Shown here: one piece after another, positions 9,882-19,549 of the stretch
Numbering within the stretch: the first letter of the stretch is position 1
How the letters are laid out: each line of letters starts with the position of its first letter
From: Arthrobacter ulcerisalmonis
GTDB taxonomy: Bacteria; Actinomycetota; Actinomycetes; Actinomycetales; Micrococcaceae
Assembly (NCBI RefSeq): GCF_900609065.1
Contig: NZ_UXAU01000041.1
Location: forward strand, 62,001-126,000
DNA: 64,000 bases
Direction of reading: 5' to 3'
Notes under the pieces: generated by a model
What the model was told of the DNA's origin: nothing
Seen by the model: only the letters and a program-made list of their open reading frames with translations
Database searches by the model: none
Translations under genes and position numbers: made by a program

Positions 9882-12800
9882 TGACTTCCAGCAATGATTC
9901 ATTTGTCCACCTGCACACCCACACCGAATACTCCATGCTGGATGGAGCGGCCCGCCTCGGAGAACTCTTCGATGAGACCGAGCGGTTGGGAATGCCGGCG
10001 CTGGCCACCACCGATCACGGCTACCTTTTCGGGGCCTTTGATTTCTGGCGGAAGGCAACGGACAAGGGCATCAAGCCCATCATCGGCGTGGAAGCCTACG
10101 TCACCCCCGGAACGGCCCGCGGTGACAAGACCCGCGTCCGCTGGGGCGAGGAAAACCAGCGGAAAGACGACGTGTCCGGCGGTGGCTCCTACACCCACAT
10201 GACGCTGCTCAGCTACAACAACGTGGGCATGCGCAACCTGTTCCGGGCGTCCTCCCTGGCATCCCTGGACTCGGTCTTCGGCAAGTGGCCACGGCTGGAC
10301 CGCGAGCTGCTCAACACGTACTCCGAGGGCCTGATCGCCACCACCGGCTGCCCGTCCGGTGAGGTCCAGACCCGGCTGCGGCTGGGGCAGTACCGGGAAG
10401 CCCTGGAAGCGGCAGCTGAGTTCCGGGACATCTTCGGTGCGGAAAACTATTTCTGCGAGCTGATGGACCACGGCCTGGACATCGAGCGCCGCGTCACCGG
10501 AGACCTGCTGCGGCTCGCCAAAGACCTCAACTTGCCGTTGGTGGCCACCAACGACCTTCACTACACGCACGAACACGACGCGAAGGCCCACGAGGCACTC
10601 CTCGCCATCCAATCCGGGTCCACGCTGCTGGAACCCACCTATGACAACGGCGGCTCGCGCTTCGCGTTCTCAGGCAGCGGCTACTACCTCAAGTCGCCGC
10701 AGGAAATGCGGGAACTCTTCCGCGACCACCCGGAGGCCTGCGACAACACGCTACTGATCGCCGAACGGTGCGAAGTCTCCTTCAACACCGGCGCCAACTA
10801 CATGCCAAGGTTCCCCTGCCCGGAGGGTGAAGATGAAACCTCCTGGCTGGTCAAAGAGGTGGACGCCGGGCTGCAGTACCGCTACCCCAAAGGCATCCCG
10901 GACAAGGTCCGCGCGCAGGCCGACTACGAACTGGGCGTCATCACCTCGATGGGGTTCCCCGGCTACTTCCTGGTGGTGGCCGACTTCATCAACTGGGCCA
11001 AGAACAACGGCATCCGGGTGGGCCCTGGCCGTGGCTCAGGTGCAGGCTCCATGGTGGCCTACGCCATGCGCATCACCGACCTCGATCCGCTGCACCACGG
11101 CCTGATCTTCGAGCGCTTCCTCAACCCGGACCGCGTCTCGATGCCCGACTTCGACGTCGACTTCGATGACCGGCGCCGGTCCGAGGTGATCGACTACGTC
11201 ACCAGGAAGTACGGCGACGAGCGGGTAGCCATGATCGTCACCTACGGCACCATCAAGACCAAGCAGGCCCTCAAGGATTCCTCCCGCGTGCTGGGTTACC
11301 CGTTCAGCATGGGCGAGACGCTCACCAAAGCCCTGCCGCCGGCCGTCATGGCCAAGGACATCCCGCTGGCTGACATCCAGAACAAGGACTCGAAGCGGTA
11401 CAGCGAAGCCGGGGACTTCCGGCAGCTGATCGGCACCGATCCGGAAGCCGCCAAGGTCTTCGAAACGGCACTCGGCATTGAAGGCCTGAAACGGCAGTGG
11501 GGCGTCCACGCTGCCGGCGTGATCATGTCCTCTGACCCCATCATCGACGTCATCCCCGTGATGCGCCGATTCCAGGACGGCCAGGTCATCACCCAGTTCG
11601 ATTACCCCACGTCCGAAGGACTGGGCTTGATCAAGATGGACTTCCTGGGCCTGCGGAACCTGACGATCATTTCCGATGCCCTGGAAAACATCAAAATGAA
11701 CCGCGGCGTGGATCTGGACCTCGAAACCCTTGAACTCGACGACGTCGGATCCTACGAGCTCCTGGCCCGCGGCGACACGCTGGGAGTGTTCCAGTTGGAT
11801 GGCGGCCCCATGCGGTCGTTGCTGAAGCTCATGAAGCCTGACAACTTCGAAGACATCTCCGCCGTGCTGGCCCTGTACCGGCCAGGCCCCATGGGCGCCA
11901 ACGCCCACACCGACTACGCCCTGCGGAAAAACGGGATCCAGGAAGTCATCCCCATCCACCCCGAGCTGAAGGAACCCCTGGCGGACATCCTCGGCGGCAC
12001 CTACGGCCTGATTGTGTACCAGGAGCAGGTCATGGCCGTGGCGCAAAAGCTTGCCGGCTACTCCCTGGGCCAAGCAGACATCCTCCGCCGCGCCATGGGC
12101 AAGAAAAAGAAGTCGGAACTGGACAAGCAGTTTGCCGGCTTCTCCCAGGGCATGCAGGACAACGGCTATTCCATGGCCGCCGTCAAAACCCTCTGGGACA
12201 TCCTGCTGCCCTTCTCCGACTACGCCTTCAATAAAGCCCACTCAGCGGCCTACGGCGTGATCTCCTACTGGACCGCCTATCTCAAGGCGCACTACGCCCC
12301 GGAATACATGGCAGCCCTGCTCACCTCCGTGGGTGACGACAAGGACAAATCCGCCATCTACCTCAACGAGTGCCGCCGGATGGGCATCACCGTCCTGCCG
12401 CCGGATGTGAATGAATCGGCACTGAACTTCACTCCTGTGGGCAACGACATCCGCTTCGGCATGGGCGCCATCCGCAACGTCGGTGTGAACGCCGTGGAGG
12501 CCATGGTCAATGCCCGGACCACCGAGGGCGCCTACACCTCCTTCAAGGACTACCTGATGAAGGTACCGGCAGTGGTCTGCAACAAGCGGACCATTGAGTC
12601 GCTGATCAAGTCTGGTGCCTTCGATTCGCTGGGCCACCATCGCCGCGCACTCGCCATGGTCCACGAAGAGGCCATCGATTCAGTCATCACCCTCAAACGC
12701 AACGAGGCGATTGGCCAGTTTGACCTTTTCGCGGGGTTCGAGGCCGCCGATTCAGAAGCGTCGCTCAGCATCGAGATTCCGGATTTGCCGGAGTGGGAGA

Positions 12801-13438
12801 AGAAGGACAAGCTCTCGTTTGAACGCGACATGCTGGGCCTCTATGTCTCCGACCACCCGCTCCAGGGCCTCGAGGGCCTCCTCAGCCAGCACGCCGAGAT
12901 GAGCATCACCACCGTCCTGGGCGACGACGGCCCGAACGACGGCGCCATCATCACCATCGCCGGGATGATCACCTCGCTCAGTCGCCGGATCGCGAAGGCC
13001 AGTGGCAACGCCTACGCCCGCGCCGAGGTCGAAGACCTGGGTGGCTCCATGGAGGTCATGTTCTTTGGCCAGGTCTACGGACCCATCGCCTCGGTCCTGG
13101 CCGAAGACCTGATCGTGGTCATCAAGGGCAGGCTGCAGAAGCGGGACGACGGCGCAATCGCCTTGAACTGCATGGAACTCTCGGTGCCGGACCTCAGCGA
13201 AGGACTCAACGGACCGCTGGTGATCACCATGCCCACGCACAAGGCCACCGAGGCCGTCGTCACCGAACTCGGCGACGTGCTCCGGACCCATCGCGGCAAC
13301 TCGGAGGTGCGCCTGCACCTGCAGGGCGATACCCGGACCGAGGTCATGGGCCTCCCCGTGCACCTGCGGGTCAACCCCAGTCCGTCGCTGTTTGGCGACC
13401 TGAAAGTTCTCCTGGGACCTGCCTGCCTGGACGCCTGA
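9881..13438 (+). CDS. dnaE: DnaE, DNA polymerase III alpha subunit
   Basis: This is the replicative C-family DNA polymerase. The 1185 residues match DnaE1. The PHP domain starts at residue 8 with VHLHTHTEYSMLDGAARL and includes TTDHGYLFGAF. The palm region has GPGRGSGAGSMVAYA, and the metal-binding aspartates sit in MPDFDVDFDDRRR near residues 423-433. QWGVHAAGVI and DFLGLRNLTII follow. A helix-hairpin-helix segment and an OB-fold (about residues 1000-1085) are present near the C-terminus. The GTG start has no Shine-Dalgarno but follows a -10-like box by 6 bases. A hairpin separates the gene from the convergent flavin reductase gene. Confidence 0.98.
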   Translation: MTSSNDSFVHLHTHTEYSMLDGAARLGELFDETERLGMPALATTDHGYLFGAFDFWRKATDKGIKPIIGVEAYVTPGTARGDKTRVRWGEENQRKDDVSGGGSYTHMTLLSYNNVGMRNLFRASSLASLDSVFGKWPRLDRELLNTYSEGLIATTGCPSGEVQTRLRLGQYREALEAAAEFRDIFGAENYFCELMDHGLDIERRVTGDLLRLAKDLNLPLVATNDLHYTHEHDAKAHEALLAIQSGSTLLEPTYDNGGSRFAFSGSGYYLKSPQEMRELFRDHPEACDNTLLIAERCEVSFNTGANYMPRFPCPEGEDETSWLVKEVDAGLQYRYPKGIPDKVRAQADYELGVITSMGFPGYFLVVADFINWAKNNGIRVGPGRGSGAGSMVAYAMRITDLDPLHHGLIFERFLNPDRVSMPDFDVDFDDRRRSEVIDYVTRKYGDERVAMIVTYGTIKTKQALKDSSRVLGYPFSMGETLTKALPPAVMAKDIPLADIQNKDSKRYSEAGDFRQLIGTDPEAAKVFETALGIEGLKRQWGVHAAGVIMSSDPIIDVIPVMRRFQDGQVITQFDYPTSEGLGLIKMDFLGLRNLTIISDALENIKMNRGVDLDLETLELDDVGSYELLARGDTLGVFQLDGGPMRSLLKLMKPDNFEDISAVLALYRPGPMGANAHTDYALRKNGIQEVIPIHPELKEPLADILGGTYGLIVYQEQVMAVAQKLAGYSLGQADILRRAMGKKKKSELDKQFAGFSQGMQDNGYSMAAVKTLWDILLPFSDYAFNKAHSAAYGVISYWTAYLKAHYAPEYMAALLTSVGDDKDKSAIYLNECRRMGITVLPPDVNESALNFTPVGNDIRFGMGAIRNVGVNAVEAMVNARTTEGAYTSFKDYLMKVPAVVCNKRTIESLIKSGAFDSLGHHRRALAMVHEEAIDSVITLKRNEAIGQFDLFAGFEAADSEASLSIEIPDLPEWEKKDKLSFERDMLGLYVSDHPLQGLEGLLSQHAEMSITTVLGDDGPNDGAIITIAGMITSLSRRIAKASGNAYARAEVEDLGGSMEVMFFGQVYGPIASVLAEDLIVVIKGRLQKRDDGAIALNCMELSVPDLSEGLNGPLVITMPTHKATEAVVTELGDVLRTHRGNSEVRLHLQGDTRTEVMGLPVHLRVNPSPSLFGDLKVLLGPACLDA

Positions 13439-13463
13439 GCGCCAGGCTGTGGCCGCCACGATG

Positions 13464-13484
13464 ACGGCCCCGGCCTAGGGCCGT
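13464..13484. terminator. Hairpin between convergent dnaE and flavin reductase genes
   Basis: ACGGCCC at 13464-13470 pairs with GGGCCGT at 13478-13484 around a 7-base loop. Flanking GGCT/AGCC can extend the structure. It probably serves both convergent genes. Confidence 0.5.
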
Positions 13485-13487
13485 AGC

Positions 13488-13988
13488 CTAAATTTGGTAG
13501 TCGAGCGGGGCAGGTTTGCTGTAGGCGCCATCGTGGTACAGGAGGGGCACGCCGTCGCTGCCTTCTTCGCCGTCAACCACCTGGACGACCACCACGGCGT
13601 TGTTTTCGAACGACAGCCGCATCTGGACTTCGCCGATCAGCCAGCCGGCAACGTTCTTCAGGACGGGGACACCGTGCGGGCCCTCTTCCCAGTGGTCGCC
13701 CTCGAAACGATTCTGGGTCTTGGCGAAACGGTCGGCCAGTTCCTGGTTTTCCAACCCGAGCATGTGCACGCCCAGGTGCGTGGCGTTGGCCACCGCCGGC
13801 CACGAACTCGAGCTCCGGGCCATGTTGAAGGTGAACCGTGGCGGCTGCGCCGAGAGCGAGGCCACTGAAGTTGCCGTGAAGCCGAAGGGCTTGTCCTTGT
13901 AGTTCACCGTGATGATGGCGACACCGGCAGCGTGCCGACGGAACATGCGCTTGAACGTTGCTTCGAACGGCGAATCGGACTCGGGCAC
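13488..13988 (-). CDS. Flavin reductase-like FMN-binding split-barrel protein
   Basis: A 166-residue member of the flavin reductase-like family, which bind FMN and often supply reduced flavin to a partner monooxygenase. The N-terminus has FRRHAAGVAIITVNYKDKPFGFTATSVASLSAQPPRFTFNM, matching the FMN-binding pattern (GVAIIT, GFTATS, PP). HMLGLENQELADRFA follows. The start is GTG at 13988 with AGGAG upstream. No monooxygenase gene lies nearby, so the electron acceptor cannot be inferred. Confidence 0.86.
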   Translation of the reverse strand: MPESDSPFEATFKRMFRRHAAGVAIITVNYKDKPFGFTATSVASLSAQPPRFTFNMARSSSSWPAVANATHLGVHMLGLENQELADRFAKTQNRFEGDHWEEGPHGVPVLKNVAGWLIGEVQMRLSFENNAVVVVQVVDGEEGSDGVPLLYHDGAYSKPAPLDYQI

Positions 13989-14104
13989 GGAAAACTCCTG
14001 AACAGATGAAAAAGTTGCTGAGCCTCAAGACTATGGCGCGGTGGCCAGCAGGCCGAACCTCATGAAGCCCCATGTCCCGGGACGGCGGCGGGGGAGGTGT
14101 TTGT

Positions 14105-14118
14105 TAAGGTTTGTTGCA
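14105..14118 (+). promoter_or_regulatory. -10 box 7 bases before the 14118 start
   Basis: TAAGGT at 14105-14110 is followed by 7 bases and the ATG at 14118. This supports this start over the in-frame codon at 14097 and suggests a leaderless transcript. Confidence 0.45.
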
Positions 14119-14654
14119 TGAGTACATCGCCGCGCCGCCGCGCCGTCCGCGCACCCTGGCTGACCCTTGTCGTGACGGTTCTCGCGGGAATCCCGCTGGG
14201 ACTCCTCTGGTGGCTGTTGGCGCCCGGCGGGCTGAACGTCATCACCAGGGACCCTGCCCTGGCCGTGGGCACCAATCCCATGATTTGGCTGCCCCGGGAC
14301 CTCACGTTGGCGGGCCTGCTGCTCGTCGCGGGCTGTGTGCTTGCCGTGGTCGTTGCTGACCGTAGGCAGCCAGAGCCGGCGCGCGTGGTGCTGGTGGGCC
14401 TTGTGGGTGCGCTGTGCGGCGCGGTGCTGGCCTGCCAGGTGGGGCTGTTGGCGGGGACGCTCTGGGGGCCAGCGGTGGATCCTTCCTACAACCCCAGCGT
14501 GTGGTTTTCGCTCCGGGCCTGGCCGGTCCTGCTCATCTGGCCGGCCGTCACGGCGATCGGCGTGTTTGTCTTCGAGATCGTTAAACCCGCGAGTTCACGT
14601 GCGGCGATGGCTGGCGATGAGAGTATCGCCGTGGCCGGTAAAATAGCTGGGTGA
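14118..14654 (+). CDS. Small membrane protein, possibly DUF2567-like
   Basis: A 178-residue membrane protein with about four spans, near residues 15-36 ([20 protein letters not shown]), 63-80, 92-115 and 135-155. Between the first two spans is a [26 protein letters not shown] loop, predicted to lie outside the cell. The arrangement resembles actinobacterial DUF2567 proteins, but I cannot confirm the family by eye. The last four bases overlap the GTG of hisD. No catalytic motif is visible and the function is unknown. Confidence 0.8.
   Translation: MSTSPRRRAVRAPWLTLVVTVLAGIPLGLLWWLLAPGGLNVITRDPALAVGTNPMIWLPRDLTLAGLLLVAGCVLAVVVADRRQPEPARVVLVGLVGALCGAVLACQVGLLAGTLWGPAVDPSYNPSVWFSLRAWPVLLIWPAVTAIGVFVFEIVKPASSRAAMAGDESIAVAGKIAG
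14639..14651 (+). promoter_or_regulatory. -10 box placing hisD as leaderless
   Basis: TAAAAT at 14639-14644 is followed by 6 bases and the hisD GTG at 14651. The box lies inside the 3' end of the upstream gene, so hisD may have its own transcript. Confidence 0.5.
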
Positions 14655-16018
14655 GCACTACGAACGCCCCCGCACCCGCCAGCCCTGCCGTCGATTTCCG
14701 GACGATTGACCTGCGCGGCCAGCAACTGTCCCTGGCCGCACTGCGCGCCGCCGTTCCACGGGCGCAGGGCCGGACCATGGCTGACGCCGAGGAAAAGGTG
14801 CACGCCATCATTGCCGCTGTCCGCCAAGACGGCTTCGCGGCCATCGCCAACCTCGCGGCCACGTTCGACGGCGTTGAGCAGCAGCACCCGTTGGTTCCGC
14901 AGGAAGCACTTGATGCCGCCCTGGCCAGCCTGGATGCCACCGTGCGGGCGGCGCTGGCGGAATCCATCAAACGGGCCCGGATCTTTGCCGAGGGTCAGCG
15001 CCCCCGCAACGTTGATGTGGCCTTGGGTGACGGCGCCGTCGTCAGCCAAAACTGGGTGCCCGTGGCCCGGGTGGGCCTCTACGTCCCCGGCGGCTTGGCC
15101 GTCTACCCGTCCTCGGTGATCATGAACGTTGTTCCGGCGCAGGCTGCCGGCGTGGTGTCGATTGCGTTGGCGTCCCCGCCGCAGAAGGAGTTTGGCGGCC
15201 TGCCGCACCCCACTATCCTGGCTGCCGCAGCGTTGTTGGGCATCACCGAGGTCTACGCGATCGGTGGAGCGCAGGCCATTGCTGCTTTTGCCTATGGGGT
15301 GCCCGCCTCAGCAACTGGTCCGGCGCTGGAGCCCGTTGATGTGGTCACCGGGCCCGGGAATATCTTCGTGGCCACCGCCAAGCGCCTGGTAAAGGGCGTG
15401 GTGGGAATCGATTCCGAAGCCGGCACCACAGAGATCGCCATCCTCGCCGACTCCTCGGCGCAACCAGACCTGGTGGCTGCAGACCTCATCAGCCAAGCCG
15501 AGCATGATCCGCAGGCCGCCTCGGTCCTCATCACCGATTCCCCTGACCTTGCCGCCGCCGTCCGCGTTGAACTGAACCGGCAGGCAGCAGTGACGCGGCA
15601 CTCCGCTCGAGTCCAGATGGCCCTCTCTGGTCCGCAATCCGGCGTGGTCCTGGTGGATGACCTGGAACAAGGCATCGCCGCCTGTGACGCCTATGCTGCG
15701 GAGCACCTGGAAATCATGACCCTGGACGCAGCGGCCGTGGCGGCACGGATCCGGAACGCCGGTGCCATTTTCGTGGGCGACTACAGTCCCGTCAGCCTGG
15801 GGGACTACTGCGCGGGCTCCAACCACGTCCTGCCCACCAGCGGGACCGCTGCGTTTTCGTCCGGACTGAACGTCACCACGTTCCTGCGGGCCGTGCAGGT
15901 CATCAACTACAGCAGGTCGGCCCTGGCGGAAGTCAGTGGTCACATTGTCAGCCTGTCGCGCGCTGAGGATCTGCCCGCCCACGGTGACGCCGTGACGGCG
16001 CGCTTCGCCGACAACTGA
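14651..16018 (+). CDS. hisD: HisD, histidinol dehydrogenase
   Basis: This zinc enzyme oxidises L-histidinol to L-histidine with two NAD+, the last two steps of histidine synthesis. The 455 residues include [25 protein letters not shown], the NAD-site region [28 protein letters not shown], and [12 protein letters not shown]. The zinc and catalytic segments follow: [19 protein letters not shown] and [17 protein letters not shown]. The GTG start overlaps the upstream membrane-protein gene by 4 bases and also follows a -10-like box by 6 bases. The rest of the his operon is not in this window. Confidence 0.97.
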   Translation: MSTTNAPAPASPAVDFRTIDLRGQQLSLAALRAAVPRAQGRTMADAEEKVHAIIAAVRQDGFAAIANLAATFDGVEQQHPLVPQEALDAALASLDATVRAALAESIKRARIFAEGQRPRNVDVALGDGAVVSQNWVPVARVGLYVPGGLAVYPSSVIMNVVPAQAAGVVSIALASPPQKEFGGLPHPTILAAAALLGITEVYAIGGAQAIAAFAYGVPASATGPALEPVDVVTGPGNIFVATAKRLVKGVVGIDSEAGTTEIAILADSSAQPDLVAADLISQAEHDPQAASVLITDSPDLAAAVRVELNRQAAVTRHSARVQMALSGPQSGVVLVDDLEQGIAACDAYAAEHLEIMTLDAAAVAARIRNAGAIFVGDYSPVSLGDYCAGSNHVLPTSGTAAFSSGLNVTTFLRAVQVINYSRSALAEVSGHIVSLSRAEDLPAHGDAVTARFADN

Positions 16019-16030
16019 CCACACGATGTA

Positions 16031-16072
16031 GTAATGACACGATTGTGATTACCCAAGATGTGGCCGTAAAGT
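16031..16072 (+). promoter_or_regulatory. Probable nrdR promoter with overlapping palindrome
   Basis: TTGTGA (16043-16048) and TAAAGT (16067-16072) are 18 bases apart. A dyad GTAATGACA-N4-TGTGATTAC at 16031-16052, 8 of 9 positions symmetric, covers the -35 element. It could be an operator. Confidence 0.45.
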
Positions 16073-16112
16073 GAGCGCGTAGGCTGTCCAGACAAGGGAG
16101 AGGGAGGCGCAC

Positions 16113-16616
16113 ATGTACTGTCCGTTCTGCCGGAACCCCGACTCCAGAGTGGTGGACAGCCGGGTCACTGACGATGGTTCCGCCATCCGCCGTCGTCGGC
16201 AATGCTCCGAGTGCGGCCGCCGATTCACCACTGTCGAAACCACCAGCCTCTCCGTGGTGAAACGCTCGGGTGTGGGCGAACCCTTCAGCCGCAGCAAGGT
16301 CATCAACGGCGTCCGGAAGGCCTGCCAAGGCCGGCCCGTCAGCGAAGACGACCTGGCGCTCCTCGCCCAGGAAGTCGAAGAACAGATCCGCTCCTCAGGG
16401 GCCGCCGAGATCGAAGCCCATGAGGTGGGCTTGGTCATCCTGGGGCCACTGCAGAAACTTGATGAAGTGGCCTACCTGCGCTTCGCCAGCGTCTACCAGG
16501 CGTTTGATTCTCTGGAGGACTTCGAGTCCGCCATCTCCTTGCTCCGCCACGAGGCAGAACAAGAAATGCCGGCCGCCGCTACAGCCCCCAACGGTTCGGC
16601 AAAAAGCCAAGCCTGA
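16113..16616 (+). CDS. nrdR: NrdR, ribonucleotide reductase repressor
   Basis: NrdR senses ATP/dATP and represses ribonucleotide reductase genes. The 167 residues start with a zinc ribbon (Cys3, Cys6, Cys31, Cys34; MYCPFC and CSECGRRF). An ATP-cone domain follows from about residue 45 ([20 protein letters not shown]) to about 140, including [17 protein letters not shown]. The ATG has a strong purine-rich RBS (GGGAGAGGGAGG). No nrd genes or clear NrdR boxes are in the window, so its targets lie elsewhere. Confidence 0.96.
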   Translation: MYCPFCRNPDSRVVDSRVTDDGSAIRRRRQCSECGRRFTTVETTSLSVVKRSGVGEPFSRSKVINGVRKACQGRPVSEDDLALLAQEVEEQIRSSGAAEIEAHEVGLVILGPLQKLDEVAYLRFASVYQAFDSLEDFESAISLLRHEAEQEMPAAATAPNGSAKSQA

Positions 16617-16643
16617 GGGCGTTGGTCGGGAGGACTCCCAGTT

Positions 16644-17429
16644 TCAGCGGCCGCCAGCCACAGGCAGGACAGCCCCGGTGATGTAGCTGGCCTCTTTGGA
16701 CAACAACCACAGCACGGCGGCGGCGATTTCGTCCGGCTCTGCGCCCCGCCCCAGCGGAATGGTGGGGTTCAGCCGTTCCACCCGGTCCGGCATTCCGGCC
16801 GCGGCATGCAACCCGGTGTTGGTGCTGCCAGGTGCCACGGCGTTCACGCGGACGCCATGGCGGGCAGCTTCAGTGGCCAGCCCGATCGTCAAGACGTCTA
16901 CCGCGCCCTTGGACGCCGCATAGTGCGCCCACGTTCCCGGCGAACCTGCCTTGGTGGCGGTGGACGAAATGTTGATGATGGAACCGCCGGGACCGCCAAA
17001 GGTGGTGCCGATCCGGCGGAGCGCTTCCTGGCATACGAAGATCGTGCCGGTGACGTTGACCGCCATCACGCGGCGCACGTTCTCCGCTCTCATGTCAAGG
17101 AGCGTACCGATGTGGTCACCGGTCACGCCAGCGTTGTTCACCACGGCACAGACGCGGCCAAGGCGTGCCGCGGCGTCAAACAGGCTCACGACGTCGGCTG
17201 GTTCGCTGACGTCTGCGCAGACGGCCAGGGCGGTGCCGCCGTCGTCCGTGATTGCCTGGACCACCCCGGCAGCCCCCGCGGCATCTGCCGAATTGTTGAC
17301 CACCACCGCGAACCCCGCACGGGCCGCCCGGAGCGCAATGGCTGCGCCGATGCCCCTGCTGGCGCCGGTCACCACCAGGACATCCCGGTCGCTGCCGGCT
17401 GGGACGTCCTGGTGGTGGGCGGCGGTCAC
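16644..17429 (-). CDS. SDR-family oxidoreductase (FabG-like)
   Basis: A 261-residue classical short-chain dehydrogenase. The NAD(P) motif TGASRGIG is at residues 21-28, NNAGV and the catalytic SIINISSTATKAG serine segment follow, and the YAASK active-site pair is near residue 168. A VAPGSTNTGLHA segment and the C-terminal SYITGAVLPVAGGR complete the fold. The start is GTG, 4 bases after the ppgK stop, so the two form one operon. Glucose-1-dehydrogenase or 3-oxoacyl-reductase-like activity are both possible; the substrate cannot be named. Confidence 0.9.
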   Translation of the reverse strand: MTAAHHQDVPAGSDRDVLVVTGASRGIGAAIALRAARAGFAVVVNNSADAAGAAGVVQAITDDGGTALAVCADVSEPADVVSLFDAAARLGRVCAVVNNAGVTGDHIGTLLDMRAENVRRVMAVNVTGTIFVCQEALRRIGTTFGGPGGSIINISSTATKAGSPGTWAHYAASKGAVDVLTIGLATEAARHGVRVNAVAPGSTNTGLHAAAGMPDRVERLNPTIPLGRGAEPDEIAAAVLWLLSKEASYITGAVLPVAGGR

Positions 17430-17433
17430 GGTG

Positions 17434-18237
17434 CTACTTGGTCAGTTTGTGCTTGATGGCGATTTCCAGGGCGGCGCCCACAATGCCGGCTTCGTTACGG
17501 AGCTCGGCCGGCACAATTTTGGTGCGAAGGTCCAAGTTCGGCAGGTACTCGTCGGCGCGCTTGGAAATGCCGCCGCCCACAATGAAGAGCTCGGGGGAAA
17601 AGAGGAATTCCACGTGCGAGAAGTAGCGCTGCAGCAGGACGCTGTACTCGTCCCACGTCAAGCCGTCACGTTCGCGGGCCACGGCGGAAGCCTTGCTTTC
17701 GGCGTCGAAGCCGTCCACTTCGAGGTGCCCGAGTTCGGCGTTCGGGACCAGCTTGCCGTCGAAGATGAAGGCTGAACCGATTCCGGTTCCCAGCGTGATG
17801 ACCAGGACGGTGCCGTCTACGCCTTCGCCGGCGCCATAGCGGGCTTCGGCGAGGCCAGCGGCGTCGGCGTCGTTGATGACCTCCACCGGCCGGCCCAGGC
17901 GCTTGGTCAGGAGTGCGTCAATGTCCGTGTTCAGCCATTCCTTGTCCACGTTGGCTGCGGAGTGGACCACACCGTGTTGGATGATGCCGGGAAAGGTCAC
18001 ACCAACCGGCGAGTCGGCGGCAGGAGCCTCCGGGCGGGACGACAGCTCAGCTACCACCTGGGCCACCACTTCGGCGACAGCCTCGGGGGTGGCGGGCTGG
18101 GGGGTGGGCACCCGGAACCGTTCGCCGAGCAGCTTGCCCTTCTTGATGTCCACAATGCCGCCCTTGATACCGGTACCACCGATATCGATGCCGATCAGCG
18201 GGGAATTCTTGTGCGACTTCTCGTCTTTCTTGGCCAA
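17434..18237 (-). CDS. ppgK: Polyphosphate glucokinase
   Basis: PpgK phosphorylates glucose with inorganic polyphosphate or ATP and is typical of actinobacteria. The 267 residues form a ROK/hexokinase-like fold. The phosphate-binding [15 protein letters not shown] is at residues 16-30, followed by PVGVTFPGI and [16 protein letters not shown] with the catalytic Asp. The adenosine-site [15 protein letters not shown], and LGHLEVDG follow. [11 protein letters not shown]-like text reads [33 protein letters not shown], typical of PpgK. The start is TTG at 18237 with only a weak RBS. The SDR gene follows in the same operon. Confidence 0.93.
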   Translation of the reverse strand: MAKKDEKSHKNSPLIGIDIGGTGIKGGIVDIKKGKLLGERFRVPTPQPATPEAVAEVVAQVVAELSSRPEAPAADSPVGVTFPGIIQHGVVHSAANVDKEWLNTDIDALLTKRLGRPVEVINDADAAGLAEARYGAGEGVDGTVLVITLGTGIGSAFIFDGKLVPNAELGHLEVDGFDAESKASAVARERDGLTWDEYSVLLQRYFSHVEFLFSPELFIVGGGISKRADEYLPNLDLRTKIVPAELRNEAGIVGAALEIAIKHKLTK

Positions 18238-18341
18238 TGGGTATCCGTTCGTGGCAGGTGCAGGGATGGTGGGGCACCCGAATGGTTCGCGGGCACGGGT
18301 GTTGCTTGGTACAACAGGCTAGTGGGTACCTGTCCGACCCG

Positions 18342-19220
18342 TCAGGGTAGCGTCAGGATTTCCGCGCCGGATTCAGTGACGAGCAGGGTGTGCTCAAACT
18401 GGGCTGTGCGTCTGCGGTCCTTGGTGACCACTGTCCAGTCATCAGCCCACATGTCCCAATCCACGGTACCGAGCGTAAGCATCGGTTCAATGGTGAAGAC
18501 CATGCCGGTTTCGATGACGGTGTTGTAGGCGGGAGCCGCATCGTAATGCGGGATGATCAGGCCGGTGTGGAAGGCCTCGCCTACGCCGTGGCCGGTGAAA
18601 TCACGGACCACGCCGTAGTTGAACCGCTTGGCGTAGGACTGGATGGCGCGGCCAATGACGTTGATTTCACGGCCGGGTGCCACCGCTTTGATGGCCCGAT
18701 TCAAGGATTCCTGGGTCCGTTCCACCAAGAGCCTGGAGTCTTCATCCACGTCACCCACGGTGAAGGTGGAATTGGTGTCGCCGTGGACGCCGTTGATGAA
18801 CGCGGTGATGTCAATGTTGATGATGTCGCCGTCCTGGACCACCGTGCTGTCCGGGATGCCGTGGCAGATGACCTCGTTCAGCGACGAACAGAGCGACTTG
18901 GGAAAGCCGCGGTAGCCAAGGGTGGACGGGTAGGCGTGATGATCCAGAAGGAACTCGTGACCCACCTGGTCCAGTTCATCTGTGGTGACGCCGGGGACAA
19001 TATGCTTGCCCACCTCCACGATGGCCTGCGCCGCGATCTTTCCAGCCAACCGGATCTTTTCTACCGTTTCGGCGGACTTCACCTCGGAGCCGGTAAATTT
19101 AGCCGGTCCAGGCTTGCCTACGTACTCCGGCCGGGGGATAGCTGCCGGAACGGAACGCTGCGGACCGATGGTTCCCGGAGTGAGGGTGCCGATGGGTGCA
19201 GTAGAGGCAAGGGAAGGCAT
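18342..19220 (-). CDS. map: Methionine aminopeptidase, type Ic
   Basis: This enzyme removes the N-terminal methionine from nascent proteins and uses two divalent metals. From the ATG at 19220 the protein is 292 residues. Residues 1-40 form a Pro-rich extension ([21 protein letters not shown]) like the type Ic enzymes of actinobacteria, where it is proposed to aid ribosome docking. Metal ligands are seen in [19 protein letters not shown] (two Asp), [11 protein letters not shown] (His), FTIEPML (Glu) and QFEHTLLV (Glu). A -10-like TATGAT lies 6 bases before the ATG, arguing against the longer frame starting at 19304. Confidence 0.96.
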   Translation of the reverse strand: MPSLASTAPIGTLTPGTIGPQRSVPAAIPRPEYVGKPGPAKFTGSEVKSAETVEKIRLAGKIAAQAIVEVGKHIVPGVTTDELDQVGHEFLLDHHAYPSTLGYRGFPKSLCSSLNEVICHGIPDSTVVQDGDIINIDITAFINGVHGDTNSTFTVGDVDEDSRLLVERTQESLNRAIKAVAPGREINVIGRAIQSYAKRFNYGVVRDFTGHGVGEAFHTGLIIPHYDAAPAYNTVIETGMVFTIEPMLTLGTVDWDMWADDWTVVTKDRRRTAQFEHTLLVTESGAEILTLP

Positions 19221-19232
19221 AGATTGATCATA
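19220..19232 (-). promoter_or_regulatory. -10 box placing map as leaderless
   Basis: On the minus strand TATGAT (19232-19227) is followed by 6 bases and the ATG at 19220. No Shine-Dalgarno sequence is present. Confidence 0.6.
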
Positions 19233-19276
19233 TAAGGCAGTGCAGAACGGCTGGCAACAGGACGTCCCCGTGACCC

Positions 19277-19297
19277 GCGTAAGAATAAACGTTACGC
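19277..19297. promoter_or_regulatory. GCGTAA-N9-TTACGC dyad in the divergent map/SPOR region
   Basis: GCGTAA at 19277-19282 and TTACGC at 19292-19297 form a perfect 6-bp inverted repeat around 9 AT-rich bases. It lies between divergently transcribed map and the small SPOR-like gene and could be an operator. Confidence 0.3.
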
Positions 19298-19342
19298 AGG
19301 CCACACCACGGATGGTTGCCCGTCATCGGACAGGGGAGTGGC

Positions 19343-19507
19343 ATGAGCGAGTTTTGGTACAACATCACCACGCACGAGATCGAAGAGGACCGGCAGTCCG
19401 ACTGGAGCCAACTCATTGGCCCCTACCCCACCCGGGAGGAAGCCGAACACGCATTGGAAAAGGTCCGCGCCCGCAACGAGCAGTGGGATAAGCAGGACGA
19501 CAACTAG
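19343..19507 (+). CDS. 54-residue SPOR-like protein
   Basis: A short conserved actinobacterial protein that begins MSEFWYNITTHEIEEDRQSD and continues SQLIGPYPTREEAEHALEKVRARNEQWD. The GPYPTREEAEHALEKVRARN part resembles half of a SPOR fold (strand plus helix), and such proteins are commonly annotated as SPOR domain-containing. The ATG at 19343 is preceded by AGGGGAG. No signal peptide or membrane segment is visible, so septal peptidoglycan binding is unlikely. The gene lies divergent to map. Confidence 0.8.
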   Translation: MSEFWYNITTHEIEEDRQSDWSQLIGPYPTREEAEHALEKVRARNEQWDKQDDN

Positions 19508-19549
19508 GCGTGCCCGCCGCTGGCGAGGGCGGACTCGACTTGCAGGAGG

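Noticed and set aside
11036-12241. 401-codon minus-strand frame opposite dnaE
   Set aside because: Contained wholly within dnaE, His/Gly/Val-rich composition typical of antisense frames, and no homology that I recognise.
18982-19227. Small + strand frame opposite the start of map
   Set aside because: Its codons mirror the conserved N-terminus of the aminopeptidase, and it has no RBS.
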